Positions 34,356-42,885 of a stretch of DNA of 64,000 nucleotides are shown piece by piece; within the stretch, counting starts at the first letter, position 1; every line of letters begins with the position of its first letter. Origin of the DNA: Prosthecobacter sp. GTDB lineage: Bacteria; Verrucomicrobiota; Verrucomicrobiia; Verrucomicrobiales; Verrucomicrobiaceae. The position numbers were made by a program, and so were the translations under genes. The notes under the pieces are model-generated. The model was not told the DNA's origin, made no database searches, and worked only from the letters and a program-made list of their open reading frames with translations. The DNA lies in the NCBI GenBank assembly GCA_017853885.1, contig JAFMIR010000019.1, forward strand, positions 1 to 64,000, given 5' to 3'.

Positions 34356-36140
34356 ATGCTCCTCAAAGCAATCAAACATCACGCCGCCGTTCTTGCCGCC
34401 ATCGCTGCCTTCCACGGCTCCGTTTTTGCAGCTCCTGTCGCCGGAATCGAAAAAGCAGACCTCGTCAAACCAAGCGTCGAAATTTCCAAGATTATCGATG
34501 CATTGGAAGCTGAGCAGGCCAAGGTTCAGAAAGACCCTCAAAATGCCAATGCCAATGGAGACTGGACCAAGGCTTTCAATGCCGCAGTGACTCAAGTTCA
34601 GGAACTCGCCAACAAAGGCGACCCCAATGCTGCTTATGTCCTCGCAAAATGGGGCATTCTCGTGGGTGGAAATAATGTAAATGTGAATTCGATCGTCGAT
34701 CTGTATCGTAAAGCTGGAAGCATACCTGCGGCACAGATCGAGCTCGCCCAAGTTCTTCTACAGGGTTTTCGTCAGGACGCGGACAAAACGCGTGAGGCAG
34801 TGAACCTGATCGTGGAAGCCGAAAAAGCTGGCAACATGCTTGCACGGCGTATGAAGGCTCAGCTCCATCTCTCTGGCGCTGCAGTCCCTGCGATACCACA
34901 AGACAACAAAGCTGCAGTCGACCTCCTTGAGAAAGCCAGTTCTGAAGGAGATGGTGAAGCCACCTTGGGGCTCTACCAAATTTACTCCCGTGGAATCGCA
35001 GGTTATGTTCAAGACTTCAGCAAAGCTCTTGAATACCTCAAGACTTCCGCAGAGAAGCAGGCCAACGCAACTGCCCTCGGTGAATACGGTGCCCGCCTCT
35101 TGGCTGGTGACACAGGAGACGGCAAAACGGCACCCAATCTGGTAACCAAAAACGTTCAGCAAGCGTTGAAGATGTTTGAAGACGCGGCCAAAGGAGGGCT
35201 TGCCGCAGCCAATCGCATTCTTGGCCAGATTCACGAGGGTGGTGTGGGAGAAAGTGGGGCGGATGTGAAGCCTGACATCAAAAAAGCCATCGAATACTAC
35301 GGAAAGGCAGCTCAAGGCAGTGATCCGGCAGCACTTTTCCGGCTAGCCCAAGCTTCTGAGACGGGAATTGCGGCCCCTGACACCAAACCTGACAAGGATG
35401 GCAACTGGGATCCAAAGGACATTCTCGTGGCACCGAACGCCAAGAACGCTCTCGACTTGTACCGCCTCGCCGCGCAGAACAACGCTGCCGAAGCCTTTTT
35501 CGCTGTCGGCCGCTTTTATGAAACCGGGACCGTGGTGGATAAAGACGCCACGAAGGCTTTTGCCCTCTACATCCGCGCGGCAAATGCCGGTGTGCTGGCT
35601 GCCATGAACCAACTCGCAGGTCTCTATGCCAATGGCGCCGGCGTCACTCAGGACATCATCGCAGCGGCTGGCTGGTACAAGCGCGCAGCTGATGCGGGCT
35701 TTGCACCTGCCAAGATCGCTTACGGCATGATGGCGGAGCAAGGAACGGGCGTCGAGCGCAGCGGTGTGGTGGCTGAACGATACTACTCGGAAGCCGCCAC
35801 TTTGGGAGCTCCTCTCGCCATGATCCGCCTATCGACCCTGCATCTCGCAGGCGTGGAAGCCGGCAAGCCCAACTATGCACTTGCTTGGGCCTATGCCCAA
35901 CTCGCCAGCGAGGCCACCAAGGGCCAATCCCCCGAAGTGAACCAATATGTCGCAGCTCTTGAAGATGCCAAAAAAGACGACAAGAAGGTCTTCACTGAGG
36001 ATGTCATCAAGCAGGGCAAAGCTGAACTCGATAAGCTCAAGAAGACGATCAATGTTTCATCAACGCCCGCAGCCCCCGCGGTTCCAGCCGGCGCAAACGC
36101 CTCTGACTCGACGAAATCCGGCAAGAAGAAGAAGTCTTAA
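34356..36140 (+). CDS. Exported Sel1-repeat (TPR-like) protein
   Basis: 594 residues. A signal peptide is visible (AAVLAAIAAFHGSVFAAP, cut near residue 27), so the protein is exported. The body is a series of Sel1-like repeats (A-x-x-x-Y-x-x-A-A-x-x-G-x-x-x-A pattern), clearest at about 85-110, 205-235, 275-325, 365-405, 410-440 and 445-475, giving an alpha-solenoid for protein contacts. The C-terminal 60 residues are Lys/Ala/Pro-rich and end KKKKS. A strong terminator follows. Such proteins act as scaffolds in the envelope; the partner cannot be read from the sequence. An intrinsic gap near residues 320-350 holds an Asp/Pro-rich insert (DTKPDKDGNWDPKD). Confidence 0.85.
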   Translation: MLLKAIKHHAAVLAAIAAFHGSVFAAPVAGIEKADLVKPSVEISKIIDALEAEQAKVQKDPQNANANGDWTKAFNAAVTQVQELANKGDPNAAYVLAKWGILVGGNNVNVNSIVDLYRKAGSIPAAQIELAQVLLQGFRQDADKTREAVNLIVEAEKAGNMLARRMKAQLHLSGAAVPAIPQDNKAAVDLLEKASSEGDGEATLGLYQIYSRGIAGYVQDFSKALEYLKTSAEKQANATALGEYGARLLAGDTGDGKTAPNLVTKNVQQALKMFEDAAKGGLAAANRILGQIHEGGVGESGADVKPDIKKAIEYYGKAAQGSDPAALFRLAQASETGIAAPDTKPDKDGNWDPKDILVAPNAKNALDLYRLAAQNNAAEAFFAVGRFYETGTVVDKDATKAFALYIRAANAGVLAAMNQLAGLYANGAGVTQDIIAAAGWYKRAADAGFAPAKIAYGMMAEQGTGVERSGVVAERYYSEAATLGAPLAMIRLSTLHLAGVEAGKPNYALAWAYAQLASEATKGQSPEVNQYVAALEDAKKDDKKVFTEDVIKQGKAELDKLKKTINVSSTPAAPAVPAGANASDSTKSGKKKKS

Positions 36141-36208
36141 TTTGCCCTGATACGCTCGGTTAGATTTGCCAAAAAGCTGCTTGCCAAAATATCGAGCACC
36201 TCTAGTCT

Positions 36209-36245
36209 CCGGCTCCCCGTTCAAAAGGGAGCCGGTTTTCTTTTT
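36209..36245 (+). terminator. Intrinsic terminator after the Sel1-repeat gene
   Basis: A perfect 9-bp GC-rich stem, CCGGCTCCC (36209-36217) with GGGAGCCGG (36227-36235), and a run TTTTCTTTTT after it. It ends directly before the tRNA-Ala gene and should insulate the two. Confidence 0.9.
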
Positions 36246-36247
36246 CC

Positions 36248-36323
36248 GGGGCATTAGCTCAGTTGGTAGAGCGCCTGCATGGCATGCAGGAGGTCAGCGG
36301 TTCGAACCCGCTATGCTCCACCA
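36248..36323 (+). tRNA. tRNA-Ala (anticodon GGC)
   Basis: 76 bases including an encoded CCA. Acceptor arms GGGGCAT/ATGCTCC pair with one G-U; the D arm has AGCTCAGTTGGTAGAGC; the anticodon stem CCTGC/GCAGG holds loop ATGGCAT with GGC at its centre; the T arm contains GGTTCGAACCC-type sequence. Confidence 0.97.
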
Positions 36324-36659
36324 AATTATATAATCCTCTCGACATCGATTTGATTTATCGAGAGTTGCCTGCCGAGTGGCTTGGCTTGTCAATTCAAGCA
36401 ATCCTGTCTTTAAAAAAGGAGTCCCTGCGACTCATATCAGGCTTGAGGTAGCATCTGAGAAAACTGATGTCGCCTCTGTTGCACCGTCACACCAACGACA
36501 ACCCCTGTCGCATACCCTATGACCTCGACCCGCTAACAGTTCCGACGGCGGGCCAAACGCAAGGGATTGTGTTTTGCCATTCGACAGACCCAATTTTCCG
36601 TTCAATCTCGTTGCCAATCTAGGGCGACGTTGTTAACAACAGACCTAATTCTCCGGCAT
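36324..36659. other. Upstream region of dnaN
   Basis: 336 bases without a gene. It holds a 7-bp inverted repeat CTCTCGA/TCGAGAG (36336-36342 and 36358-36364) just after the tRNA, and the perfect 12-base palindrome GTTGTTAACAAC (36629-36640), 19 bases before the dnaN start, which could be an operator. I looked for DnaA boxes (TTATCCACA-like) here and found none. Confidence 0.5.
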
Positions 36660-37757
36660 ATGAAGTTCAACATCAGCAAGGAAGCCTTACTGGGGGCTAT
36701 CAATCAAGTCCAGCATGTCGTCAGCTCGCGCACGACACTCGCCATTCTTTCCAACGTCCTTCTAAAGGCCAAAGATGGTGTTCTTGAGCTCACTACGACT
36801 GATCTCGATGTTGGCGTCACTTGCACAGTGCCCTGCGAGGTTTCCGAAGCAGGAGCCACCACCCTTCCAGCGCGGCGTCTCGCTACGATCGTGCGGGAAC
36901 TGCCCGCCGAAGACATCGAGATCAAAGTGGATGAGAAGAATGTGGCCTCCATCAGGAGCGGTCCCAGCTTCTTCAAGGTGCTCGGTCTTACAAGTGAGGA
37001 GTTCCCTGCCCTGCCACGATTTGATGAAGCACGTGAATTCAAAATCGAGCAGCAGATGCTGCGAGACTGCCTGCGCAAGACCAGCTATGCCATTTCGACG
37101 GATGAGACACGCTATGTGCTTAACGGCATTCTGTTCTCCTTCAAGGATAATGCCCTCACCATGGTGGCCACTGACGGCCGACGTCTGGCCATGGTGGAGC
37201 AGGAGCTGGAATTCCCTCAAAGTCAGGAGATTGATATCATCGTTCCCACCAAGGCTGTGAATGAACTTTCACGGCTTCTCAGCGATTCCGGCCTCGTTAC
37301 CATCAAAGTGACGGGATCACAGGTCGGCTTTGATTTGGGAGATAGTCTCCTCGTGAGCAAGCTTATCGACGGGAACTACCCCAACTACCGCCAAGTCATC
37401 CCTGGTGAGGCCAAGGAAAGGATTCCTATCGAGCGAGAGGCATTCCTCCGCGCGATTTCTCGTGTTTCACTGCTGACCACCGACAAGTCAAATTCCATCA
37501 AGTTCATTTTCACCCCAGGGCAAATCGAAATCGTGGCTTCTTCGCCAGATATTGGCGAGGCCCGAGAAACTGTAGCCATCAACTACAAAGGAGTTTCCAT
37601 GACGATCGCCTTCAACCCAGAGTTTGCCATGGCACCGCTGCGCAACCTCAGTGCTGATGAGATCCACCTCCATTTGATCGATGAAATCAGCCCCGGCGTC
37701 ATTCGTAGCGGTAGCAATTTCCTCTACGTTCTCATGCCGATGCGCGTGAACGCTTGA
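36660..37757 (+). CDS. dnaN: DNA polymerase III sliding clamp (beta subunit)
   Basis: 365 residues from the ATG at 36660, where MKFNISKEALLGAINQVQ matches the clamp N-terminus; an upstream in-frame ATG at 36567 adds unrelated sequence. The three clamp domains are visible: the first ends near 125, the second includes RYVLNGILFSF and MVATDGRRLAMVE (the hallmark TDGHRLA-like block), and the third ends with the C-terminal LMPMRVNA, matching the family's LMPMRL end. It forms the ring that keeps DNA polymerase on DNA and recruits repair proteins. dnaA is not adjacent, unlike in many bacteria. It precedes a lipoprotein gene by 32 bases. Confidence 0.97.
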   Translation: MKFNISKEALLGAINQVQHVVSSRTTLAILSNVLLKAKDGVLELTTTDLDVGVTCTVPCEVSEAGATTLPARRLATIVRELPAEDIEIKVDEKNVASIRSGPSFFKVLGLTSEEFPALPRFDEAREFKIEQQMLRDCLRKTSYAISTDETRYVLNGILFSFKDNALTMVATDGRRLAMVEQELEFPQSQEIDIIVPTKAVNELSRLLSDSGLVTIKVTGSQVGFDLGDSLLVSKLIDGNYPNYRQVIPGEAKERIPIEREAFLRAISRVSLLTTDKSNSIKFIFTPGQIEIVASSPDIGEARETVAINYKGVSMTIAFNPEFAMAPLRNLSADEIHLHLIDEISPGVIRSGSNFLYVLMPMRVNA

Positions 37758-37789
37758 CCAAGACGTCTTTTTCATACCTTCGCCAGCTC

Positions 37790-38287
37790 ATGAAAACCTC
37801 CGTGCCCCTCTCACTCGCCACTGCACTGGCCTTGGCGTCCTGCCAAGGACCCGCTCCCGAACTGCCGGCTGGACCGCGCGGATATTCGTTGGATCATCCT
37901 CCAGGTGAGGTGCGTTATGGCCAAGAACAACCCGGTGTTCCCACGGAAACACGCTATTTAGATTCTAGCAGCACCGATCCAGCCCTAGCGCCTACTCAAC
38001 CTGTTCCAAATGTTCCTGGCACATCCCCGGCACAGCCTCCGGCTATACCGGGTGGAACGCCTCCGAATTCAACTGTGCAGCCCACCGGCACAGCGGCACC
38101 CTCACCTGCGCCAGCACCTGCACCTATTATCCCCCAGCCAACGAGCTATCCCACGGCCACACGCACAAAGCCCGGCTTTGTGAAGAGTCCATTTGATTCG
38201 CTCGGTCGTGAGATTGACGTACGCGAGATGCGTTCAGGCCAGAAAGCACGTTGTCCTTACACGCAAAAGATTTTCTTGGTGCCATGA
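37790..38287 (+). CDS. Proline-rich lipoprotein with a conserved short C-terminal block
   Basis: 165 residues from the ATG at 37790. Signal peptide with lipobox: LATALALASC, lipidation at Cys18. The middle (about 45-130) is a Pro/Ala/Thr/Ser linker without fold. The last 30 residues, beginning FVKSPFDSLGREIDVREMRS and ending with CPYTQKIFLVP, are more ordered and may be the functional part. It lies between dnaN and tyrA on the same strand. Function unknown. The upstream in-frame codons from 37754 (a TTG overlapping the dnaN end) are less likely to be the start, since the signal peptide begins at the ATG. Confidence 0.75.
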   Translation: MKTSVPLSLATALALASCQGPAPELPAGPRGYSLDHPPGEVRYGQEQPGVPTETRYLDSSSTDPALAPTQPVPNVPGTSPAQPPAIPGGTPPNSTVQPTGTAAPSPAPAPAPIIPQPTSYPTATRTKPGFVKSPFDSLGREIDVREMRSGQKARCPYTQKIFLVP

Positions 38288-38337
38288 CCTCCTGAAATCG
38301 GATGCACGTCAGGCTTCCGCTTCAAGGTAGACCCATC

Positions 38338-39213
38338 ATGAACCCAGAATCCAGTATCGCCATCCTCGCTCCTGGCCTGCTGGGAGGTTCTCTGGCACTG
38401 GCTGCTAGGCACCATTTTCCTAGTGTACCCATCCGGGTTTGGGCTCGGCGCCCAGAGGCCGTCGAAGATCTGAGGCAGATCATTCCTTCAGTGATTGGCT
38501 GCAAGTCCATTTCTGAGTGTGTGAGTGGCGCCACGCTCGCTGTTCTCTGCATGCCCATTCAGCACATGCGAGCCGCTGTTGACCAAATCGCAACCTCACA
38601 AGTGCTACCCGAGTTGCTTGTGACGGATGTGGGTAGTGTCAAAGGCAGTGTTGTGGCCGATCTGGAGCCCGTCTTGGCATCGCAAGGCATTACCTTTGTC
38701 GGCAGCCATCCGATGGCAGGCTCTCACACCACAGGCATAGCCCATGCTCGAATGGATCTATTTCAGAACGCAGCCTGCCTGATCACACCCAGCGAAAAGT
38801 GCCCATCAGAAGCCATCGAACGTTTACGTCTGTTCTGGACAGCGCTGGGTTGTAGAGTCATCGAAATGAATCCGGCAGAGCACGATCATTGTGTGGCACG
38901 GATTTCGCATTTGCCTCATGTCATGGCAGCTCTAACCACCCTTGCGGCCTTAAAAAAAGACACGCGCCCCATTCCTTGTGCTGCGGGTGGCTTCAGAGAC
39001 ACCACACGCGTGGCAGCAGGAGATCCCTCGATGTGGACTGGCATTCTTCATGAGAATCTCAATGAAGTTTTAGCAGTTCTCACAGAAACCTCGCATCGCC
39101 TCGCTGAACTGATCCAGATTCTAAAGACTGACAACCTTGTGGAACTGCACAATTTTCTATCAGAAGCGAAAAAATTAAGAGATCTCGTACCGCCTTCAAC
39201 CAAGACCGATTGA
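38338..39213 (+). CDS. tyrA: Prephenate dehydrogenase family protein
   Basis: 291 residues from the ATG at 38338. Oxidative decarboxylation of prephenate (or transamination product arogenate) on the route to tyrosine. The NAD-binding start is ILAPGLLGGSLALAA, where the first Gly of G-x-G-x-x-G is replaced by Ala-Pro, a variant worth noting. Further motifs: LVTDVGSVKGSV, FVGSHPMAGSH, LITP, and the dimer helix region AEHDHCVARISHLPHVMAA, then RDTTRVAAGDPSMWTGIL. Full family length without an ACT domain. Convergent with ppk1 across 7 bases. Confidence 0.9.
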   Translation: MNPESSIAILAPGLLGGSLALAARHHFPSVPIRVWARRPEAVEDLRQIIPSVIGCKSISECVSGATLAVLCMPIQHMRAAVDQIATSQVLPELLVTDVGSVKGSVVADLEPVLASQGITFVGSHPMAGSHTTGIAHARMDLFQNAACLITPSEKCPSEAIERLRLFWTALGCRVIEMNPAEHDHCVARISHLPHVMAALTTLAALKKDTRPIPCAAGGFRDTTRVAAGDPSMWTGILHENLNEVLAVLTETSHRLAELIQILKTDNLVELHNFLSEAKKLRDLVPPSTKTD

Positions 39214-39220
39214 TCTGCAG

Positions 39221-41356
39221 TTACGATTTAGGCGTATGTGGCACGAGCACATCCGCCGCTGTGTTTTGTTTGGCACGCTTGGCTGCCTCCTTGGCAAAAA
39301 CCTCTTGGGAACGCAACACTTTCGTGATCGGCAGGCTAGGAAGGACCCATGTGCCGTCAGAGCGCAGCACCCTGCCCCGCGAAGTATCTTTGAATTGAGT
39401 CTCCAGAATGTGAGTAAGCCGATGACGTGCATCCTTGTCTTCGACAGGCACGAGAAGCTCCACGCGCTTGCTGAGGTTGCGGTTCATGAAATCAGCACTG
39501 GCAATGAAAACGGCGTTTTTACCACCCTGGCGAAACCAGAAGATCCGGGCGTGCTCAAGGTAGCGGTCAATGATGCTAACGACACTGATGTTTTCACTCA
39601 AACCCTTCACGCCGGGCCTTAGGCAGCAAATACCCCGCACATTGAGACGAATCCTCACACCGATAACAGAAGCATCATAAAGTGCCTCGATCATTTCGCG
39701 ATCCTCCAGCGCGTTCATCTTGAGCATGATCTCAGCGGATTCGCCCTGTTTGGCGCGTTCGGCCTCACTTCGAATCAGTGACACGAGACGCTCACGGAGT
39801 CCAAAAGGAGCCATCGAGATTTTCTCAAAGTGCACAAAACGCGAGCGGCCTGTCACGGTGTTAAAAAACGAGGAGGCATCGCTGCCGAAGTCAGCCCTAC
39901 AGGTAAGCACACTCATGTCTGTGTAAATCTTCGCTGTTGACTCATTGTAATTGCCGGTGCCGAAGTGCATGTAACGCATCAGGCGACCGGATTCGCGGCG
40001 CATCACAAGGCAAATCTTGGCGTGCGTTTTAAGGCCTGCGACACCGTAGATAATCTGGGCGCCAGCGTTAATCAGGTCGCCGGCGCGCTCGAGATTGCGA
40101 GCTTCATCGAAGCGCGCCTTGAGTTCTACGAGCACTGTGACGTGCTTACCAGCCTGAGCCGCACGGATAAGCGCGGAAATGATACGACTGTTCTTGGCCG
40201 TGCGGTACAGGATTTGTTTGATGGCGATAACATCCGGGTCCTCAGCAGCTTCCTCCACGAGTGACAGCACAGGATCGAATCCCTCATAAGGATGTTGCAA
40301 CAGAATGTCTCGACGTTTGATGGCATCGAATAGGCTTTCACCGGGCTGGATGGCGGCGCAGGGCTGGATTTCCCATGGCTCAACTTTCAGCTCCTCAAAT
40401 CCTGCAAGGGCTGAAATGGCGTAATAACCACGCAAATCCAGCTCACCGGGCACCTCATAAATCTGAGGACTTTTCGAGCCGCATAGCTCGCGGATGACTT
40501 TGACGAGATTGCGCGGGGCAACGGCCTCGATTTCGATGCGGATGGCATTGCCGCTTTGGCGCTGCTCTAAGATGGCCTCCATCTCGCTAGCGAGGTCAAA
40601 AGCTCCCTCGTCATCCAGTGTGATGTCCGTGTTGCGACTGACGCGGAAGCGTGCACTGGCGATGACTTTTTCGGATGGAAAAAAGTCGCCAATAAACAGA
40701 CTCACGAGATCCTCAACATTCATGTAAAGATACTCGCCTCCCTCGGGGTCTGGCACGGTAATGTGACGCGGCAGCGTGGGAGCCATGGGCAGCACGAGAA
40801 TGGCGTTTCGCTTCTCCATCTGTCCGTTTTCACCACTCTGAACCGTGCAGAGAATCACAATGTTGAGGGCGGGAATGTTTGCCCGAGGATGATCTTCATC
40901 CAACGCGACCGGTGAGAGCACCGGGGCAATGTTTTCAACAAAGTAGTCGTGAAGGTAAGTGCGCTGACCTGTGGTGATTTCTGCGGCAGTGAGCCGCCGG
41001 ATGCCTTTTTCACGCAGCAACGGTAGGAGTTGCCCATTGAGCAGCTCGTACTGACGTGTCACAAAAGCTGTCGTTTGCTGTTGAATTTGCTCCCACTGCT
41101 GCGTGGGCGTGAGTCCTGCGTTGTCTTTGACACGCTTGCCCTGTTCTCTCATGGCCTGGAGTCCACCCACACGGACCATGAAAAACTCGTCGAGGTTGGA
41201 TGCGGTGATGGCAATGAATTTGACGCGCTCCAAAACCGGCAAATCCGACCGCGCGGCCTCATCCAGCACGCGCGAATTGAAAGCCAACCAGCTCAGCTCA
41301 CGGTTGAGAAAGTGTTCGGCGGTGTAAGTGAATGGGGGGGGCTCTGTCGTGGGCAT
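39221..41356 (-). CDS. ppk1: Polyphosphate kinase 1
   Basis: 711 residues from the ATG at 41356. Makes polyphosphate from ATP reversibly, an energy and stress store. Landmarks: N-terminal NRELSWLAFNSRVLDEA, MVRVGGL, the ATP-binding area, IKQILYRTAKNSRI, VLVELKARFDEARN, and the phosphorylated His in VAGLKTHAKICLV, then HFGTGNYNESTAKIYTD. The C-terminal domains contain SIIDRYLEHARIFWF, with the second conserved His. The last 70 residues continue past the usual end with Arg/Lys-rich sequence. It is 10 bases downstream of the pseudouridine synthase, so all three minus-strand genes up to 42826 probably form one operon. Confidence 0.97.
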   Translation of the reverse strand: MPTTEPPPFTYTAEHFLNRELSWLAFNSRVLDEAARSDLPVLERVKFIAITASNLDEFFMVRVGGLQAMREQGKRVKDNAGLTPTQQWEQIQQQTTAFVTRQYELLNGQLLPLLREKGIRRLTAAEITTGQRTYLHDYFVENIAPVLSPVALDEDHPRANIPALNIVILCTVQSGENGQMEKRNAILVLPMAPTLPRHITVPDPEGGEYLYMNVEDLVSLFIGDFFPSEKVIASARFRVSRNTDITLDDEGAFDLASEMEAILEQRQSGNAIRIEIEAVAPRNLVKVIRELCGSKSPQIYEVPGELDLRGYYAISALAGFEELKVEPWEIQPCAAIQPGESLFDAIKRRDILLQHPYEGFDPVLSLVEEAAEDPDVIAIKQILYRTAKNSRIISALIRAAQAGKHVTVLVELKARFDEARNLERAGDLINAGAQIIYGVAGLKTHAKICLVMRRESGRLMRYMHFGTGNYNESTAKIYTDMSVLTCRADFGSDASSFFNTVTGRSRFVHFEKISMAPFGLRERLVSLIRSEAERAKQGESAEIMLKMNALEDREMIEALYDASVIGVRIRLNVRGICCLRPGVKGLSENISVVSIIDRYLEHARIFWFRQGGKNAVFIASADFMNRNLSKRVELLVPVEDKDARHRLTHILETQFKDTSRGRVLRSDGTWVLPSLPITKVLRSQEVFAKEAAKRAKQNTAADVLVPHTPKS

Positions 41357-41366
41357 CGCTTTTGTA

Positions 41367-42161
41367 TCATGCGGCGGGGCTGGCCCGTGGCAAGTAACGT
41401 TCCAGCCTTGCATCAAGCCCGACCATCAGGTGAAAATCAGGCACAGAAGCCTCCCATGATCCTTGAAAGACCTCACTTTGCACTTCGAGCTTCCATGAAT
41501 GCAGCGCTTGGCGAGGGATGAGTAGCTTTTTCGCCAATGCGGCAGTCCAGCCGGTCTCGATAAATTCAAGATAGCAGCAGTCATCACGGCCATAGAGCTT
41601 GTCACCGACCATTGGTAAACCTAGGTGTTTAAGGTGAACACGGATCTGGTGCATGCGTCCGGTCTCCGGCTTTGCCTCCACAAGTGAAAAGCCATCCGCA
41701 AATCGCTGCAATACGCGAAAACGAGTGCGGCAAGGCGCTCCATCGGCATGGACAATCTGCTTTACCCAGATGGGGCTCTCCTGCACATCTCCTGCTCGGA
41801 GGATCGGCGCCTCCAACTCAAGTTCAGTCCACGCTGGGAAGCCATGCACGAGGGCCACGTAAGTCTTGTCAATCTCTCGTCTTTGCATGGCCAAGCCAAA
41901 ATGCCGTGCCCAAGCCTGATTTTTAGCCACCAAAACCACACCACTCGTCTCGCGATCAAGACGATTGATGATGCTCACCTGTCCACCATTGGCAATCTCG
42001 TAGGCCAACAAATCACACAGACCATGCCAGAGCGTTCGGGCTCCTTGAGGTGCGCCGGGATGAATCTGCAAAGGCGCCGGCTTGTTCACAACCATGTAGT
42101 CGTCCGTCTCATCAAGCACGGCGAAGTTTGGATCGTTGCGGATATCAGCCAGAATGCTCAC
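41367..42161 (-). CDS. RluA-family RNA pseudouridine synthase
   Basis: 264 residues. Converts specific uridines in rRNA or tRNA to pseudouridine. The catalytic Asp is in INRLDRETSGVVLVAK (family signature H-R-L-D-x-x-T-S-G, here with Asn for His). Supporting motifs are YMVVNKPAPLQIHP, EIDKTYVALVHG and EAKPETGRMHQIRVHLKHLG. There is no S4 RNA-binding domain at the N-terminus, as in RluA/TruC-type short members. The target site cannot be assigned. The start overlaps the dipeptidase gene by ATGA. Confidence 0.92.
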   Translation of the reverse strand: MSILADIRNDPNFAVLDETDDYMVVNKPAPLQIHPGAPQGARTLWHGLCDLLAYEIANGGQVSIINRLDRETSGVVLVAKNQAWARHFGLAMQRREIDKTYVALVHGFPAWTELELEAPILRAGDVQESPIWVKQIVHADGAPCRTRFRVLQRFADGFSLVEAKPETGRMHQIRVHLKHLGLPMVGDKLYGRDDCCYLEFIETGWTAALAKKLLIPRQALHSWKLEVQSEVFQGSWEASVPDFHLMVGLDARLERYLPRASPAA

Positions 42162-42826
42162 AGCGGGTGGATGTTGAGCTCCCAGCCAAACACGACCGGC
42201 TGAGGGCTATATAAATAGCTCGTATCATCAAAATGCCACCATTCCGTGCTCAGCACGGCAAAACCCGCTTCGCGCATCGCTTTCTGAAAGATGGCTAGGT
42301 TTTGACGAACCTCTGGATCATCACCCGTGTAGTCAGGCTTGGCGTGTTCGAGATCCTCGTCGAAACGCGTCGGCATCCGCACCTCTTCTCCATCGCGGTT
42401 CAACATCGTGGCATCCACACTGATTCCGCCACAATGCCTACTCCATCCGCTGTCCAGGGAGAGAAACAGACCCGTATGACCACCAATGTCATCGAGCATG
42501 ATCTGTACCTCCGGCGGCCGCCACGCATCCCAAACGCGAATGGCATACCCCTGTCTCTGCAGTTTCTGATGCGCCATCTTGAGCTTCTCGGCTGTGCTGC
42601 TCCGAAGCAGGCAGGGCATGTTGACCGGGTACAAGCGCCTCTTTGTGAGATTGTCGGCCAATGCATAACGCAGTTCGATACTGATGCCGGGAATCACTTT
42701 CCGCACATCGACCAAATCATGCTTCTTGGCTTTTACCAATGTGTGTCGCATATAGTAGCCACTGCCCGCACAGGCACCAAGCATCATGGTGAGACTCAAC
42801 AAAGCGAAGCTATAAAATGTACGCAC
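42158..42826 (-). CDS. VanX-like D-alanyl-D-alanine dipeptidase lipoprotein
   Basis: 222 residues of the M15D family. The N-terminus has a signal with lipobox LGAC (about 17-20), so it is probably a lipoprotein acting on peptidoglycan fragments outside the membrane. Zinc ligands are visible: SRHCGGISVDATM (S-x-H-x-x-G-x-x-x-D) and the Glu-His pair in STEWWHF. RVWDAWRPPEVQ carries the Arg that stabilises the transition state. Genuine vancomycin resistance vanX lies with vanH and vanA; none are here, so a housekeeping role in recycling D-Ala-D-Ala is likelier. Coupled by ATGA to the pseudouridine synthase gene. Confidence 0.88.
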   Translation of the reverse strand: MRTFYSFALLSLTMMLGACAGSGYYMRHTLVKAKKHDLVDVRKVIPGISIELRYALADNLTKRRLYPVNMPCLLRSSTAEKLKMAHQKLQRQGYAIRVWDAWRPPEVQIMLDDIGGHTGLFLSLDSGWSRHCGGISVDATMLNRDGEEVRMPTRFDEDLEHAKPDYTGDDPEVRQNLAIFQKAMREAGFAVLSTEWWHFDDTSYLYSPQPVVFGWELNIHPL

Positions 42827-42885
42827 AAGGGAGTTTTTGCTTCCGTTGCCACTGACCGCAAGGCAAGTTTACACCACAAACAGCC

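Noticed and set aside
36324..36659. Origin of replication next to dnaN
   Set aside because: No DnaA boxes or AT-rich unwinding region found, and dnaA is not adjacent.
42158..42826. Possible vancomycin resistance determinant (VanX)
   Set aside because: vanH and vanA are absent; the gene is coupled to a pseudouridine synthase and looks like a housekeeping dipeptidase.
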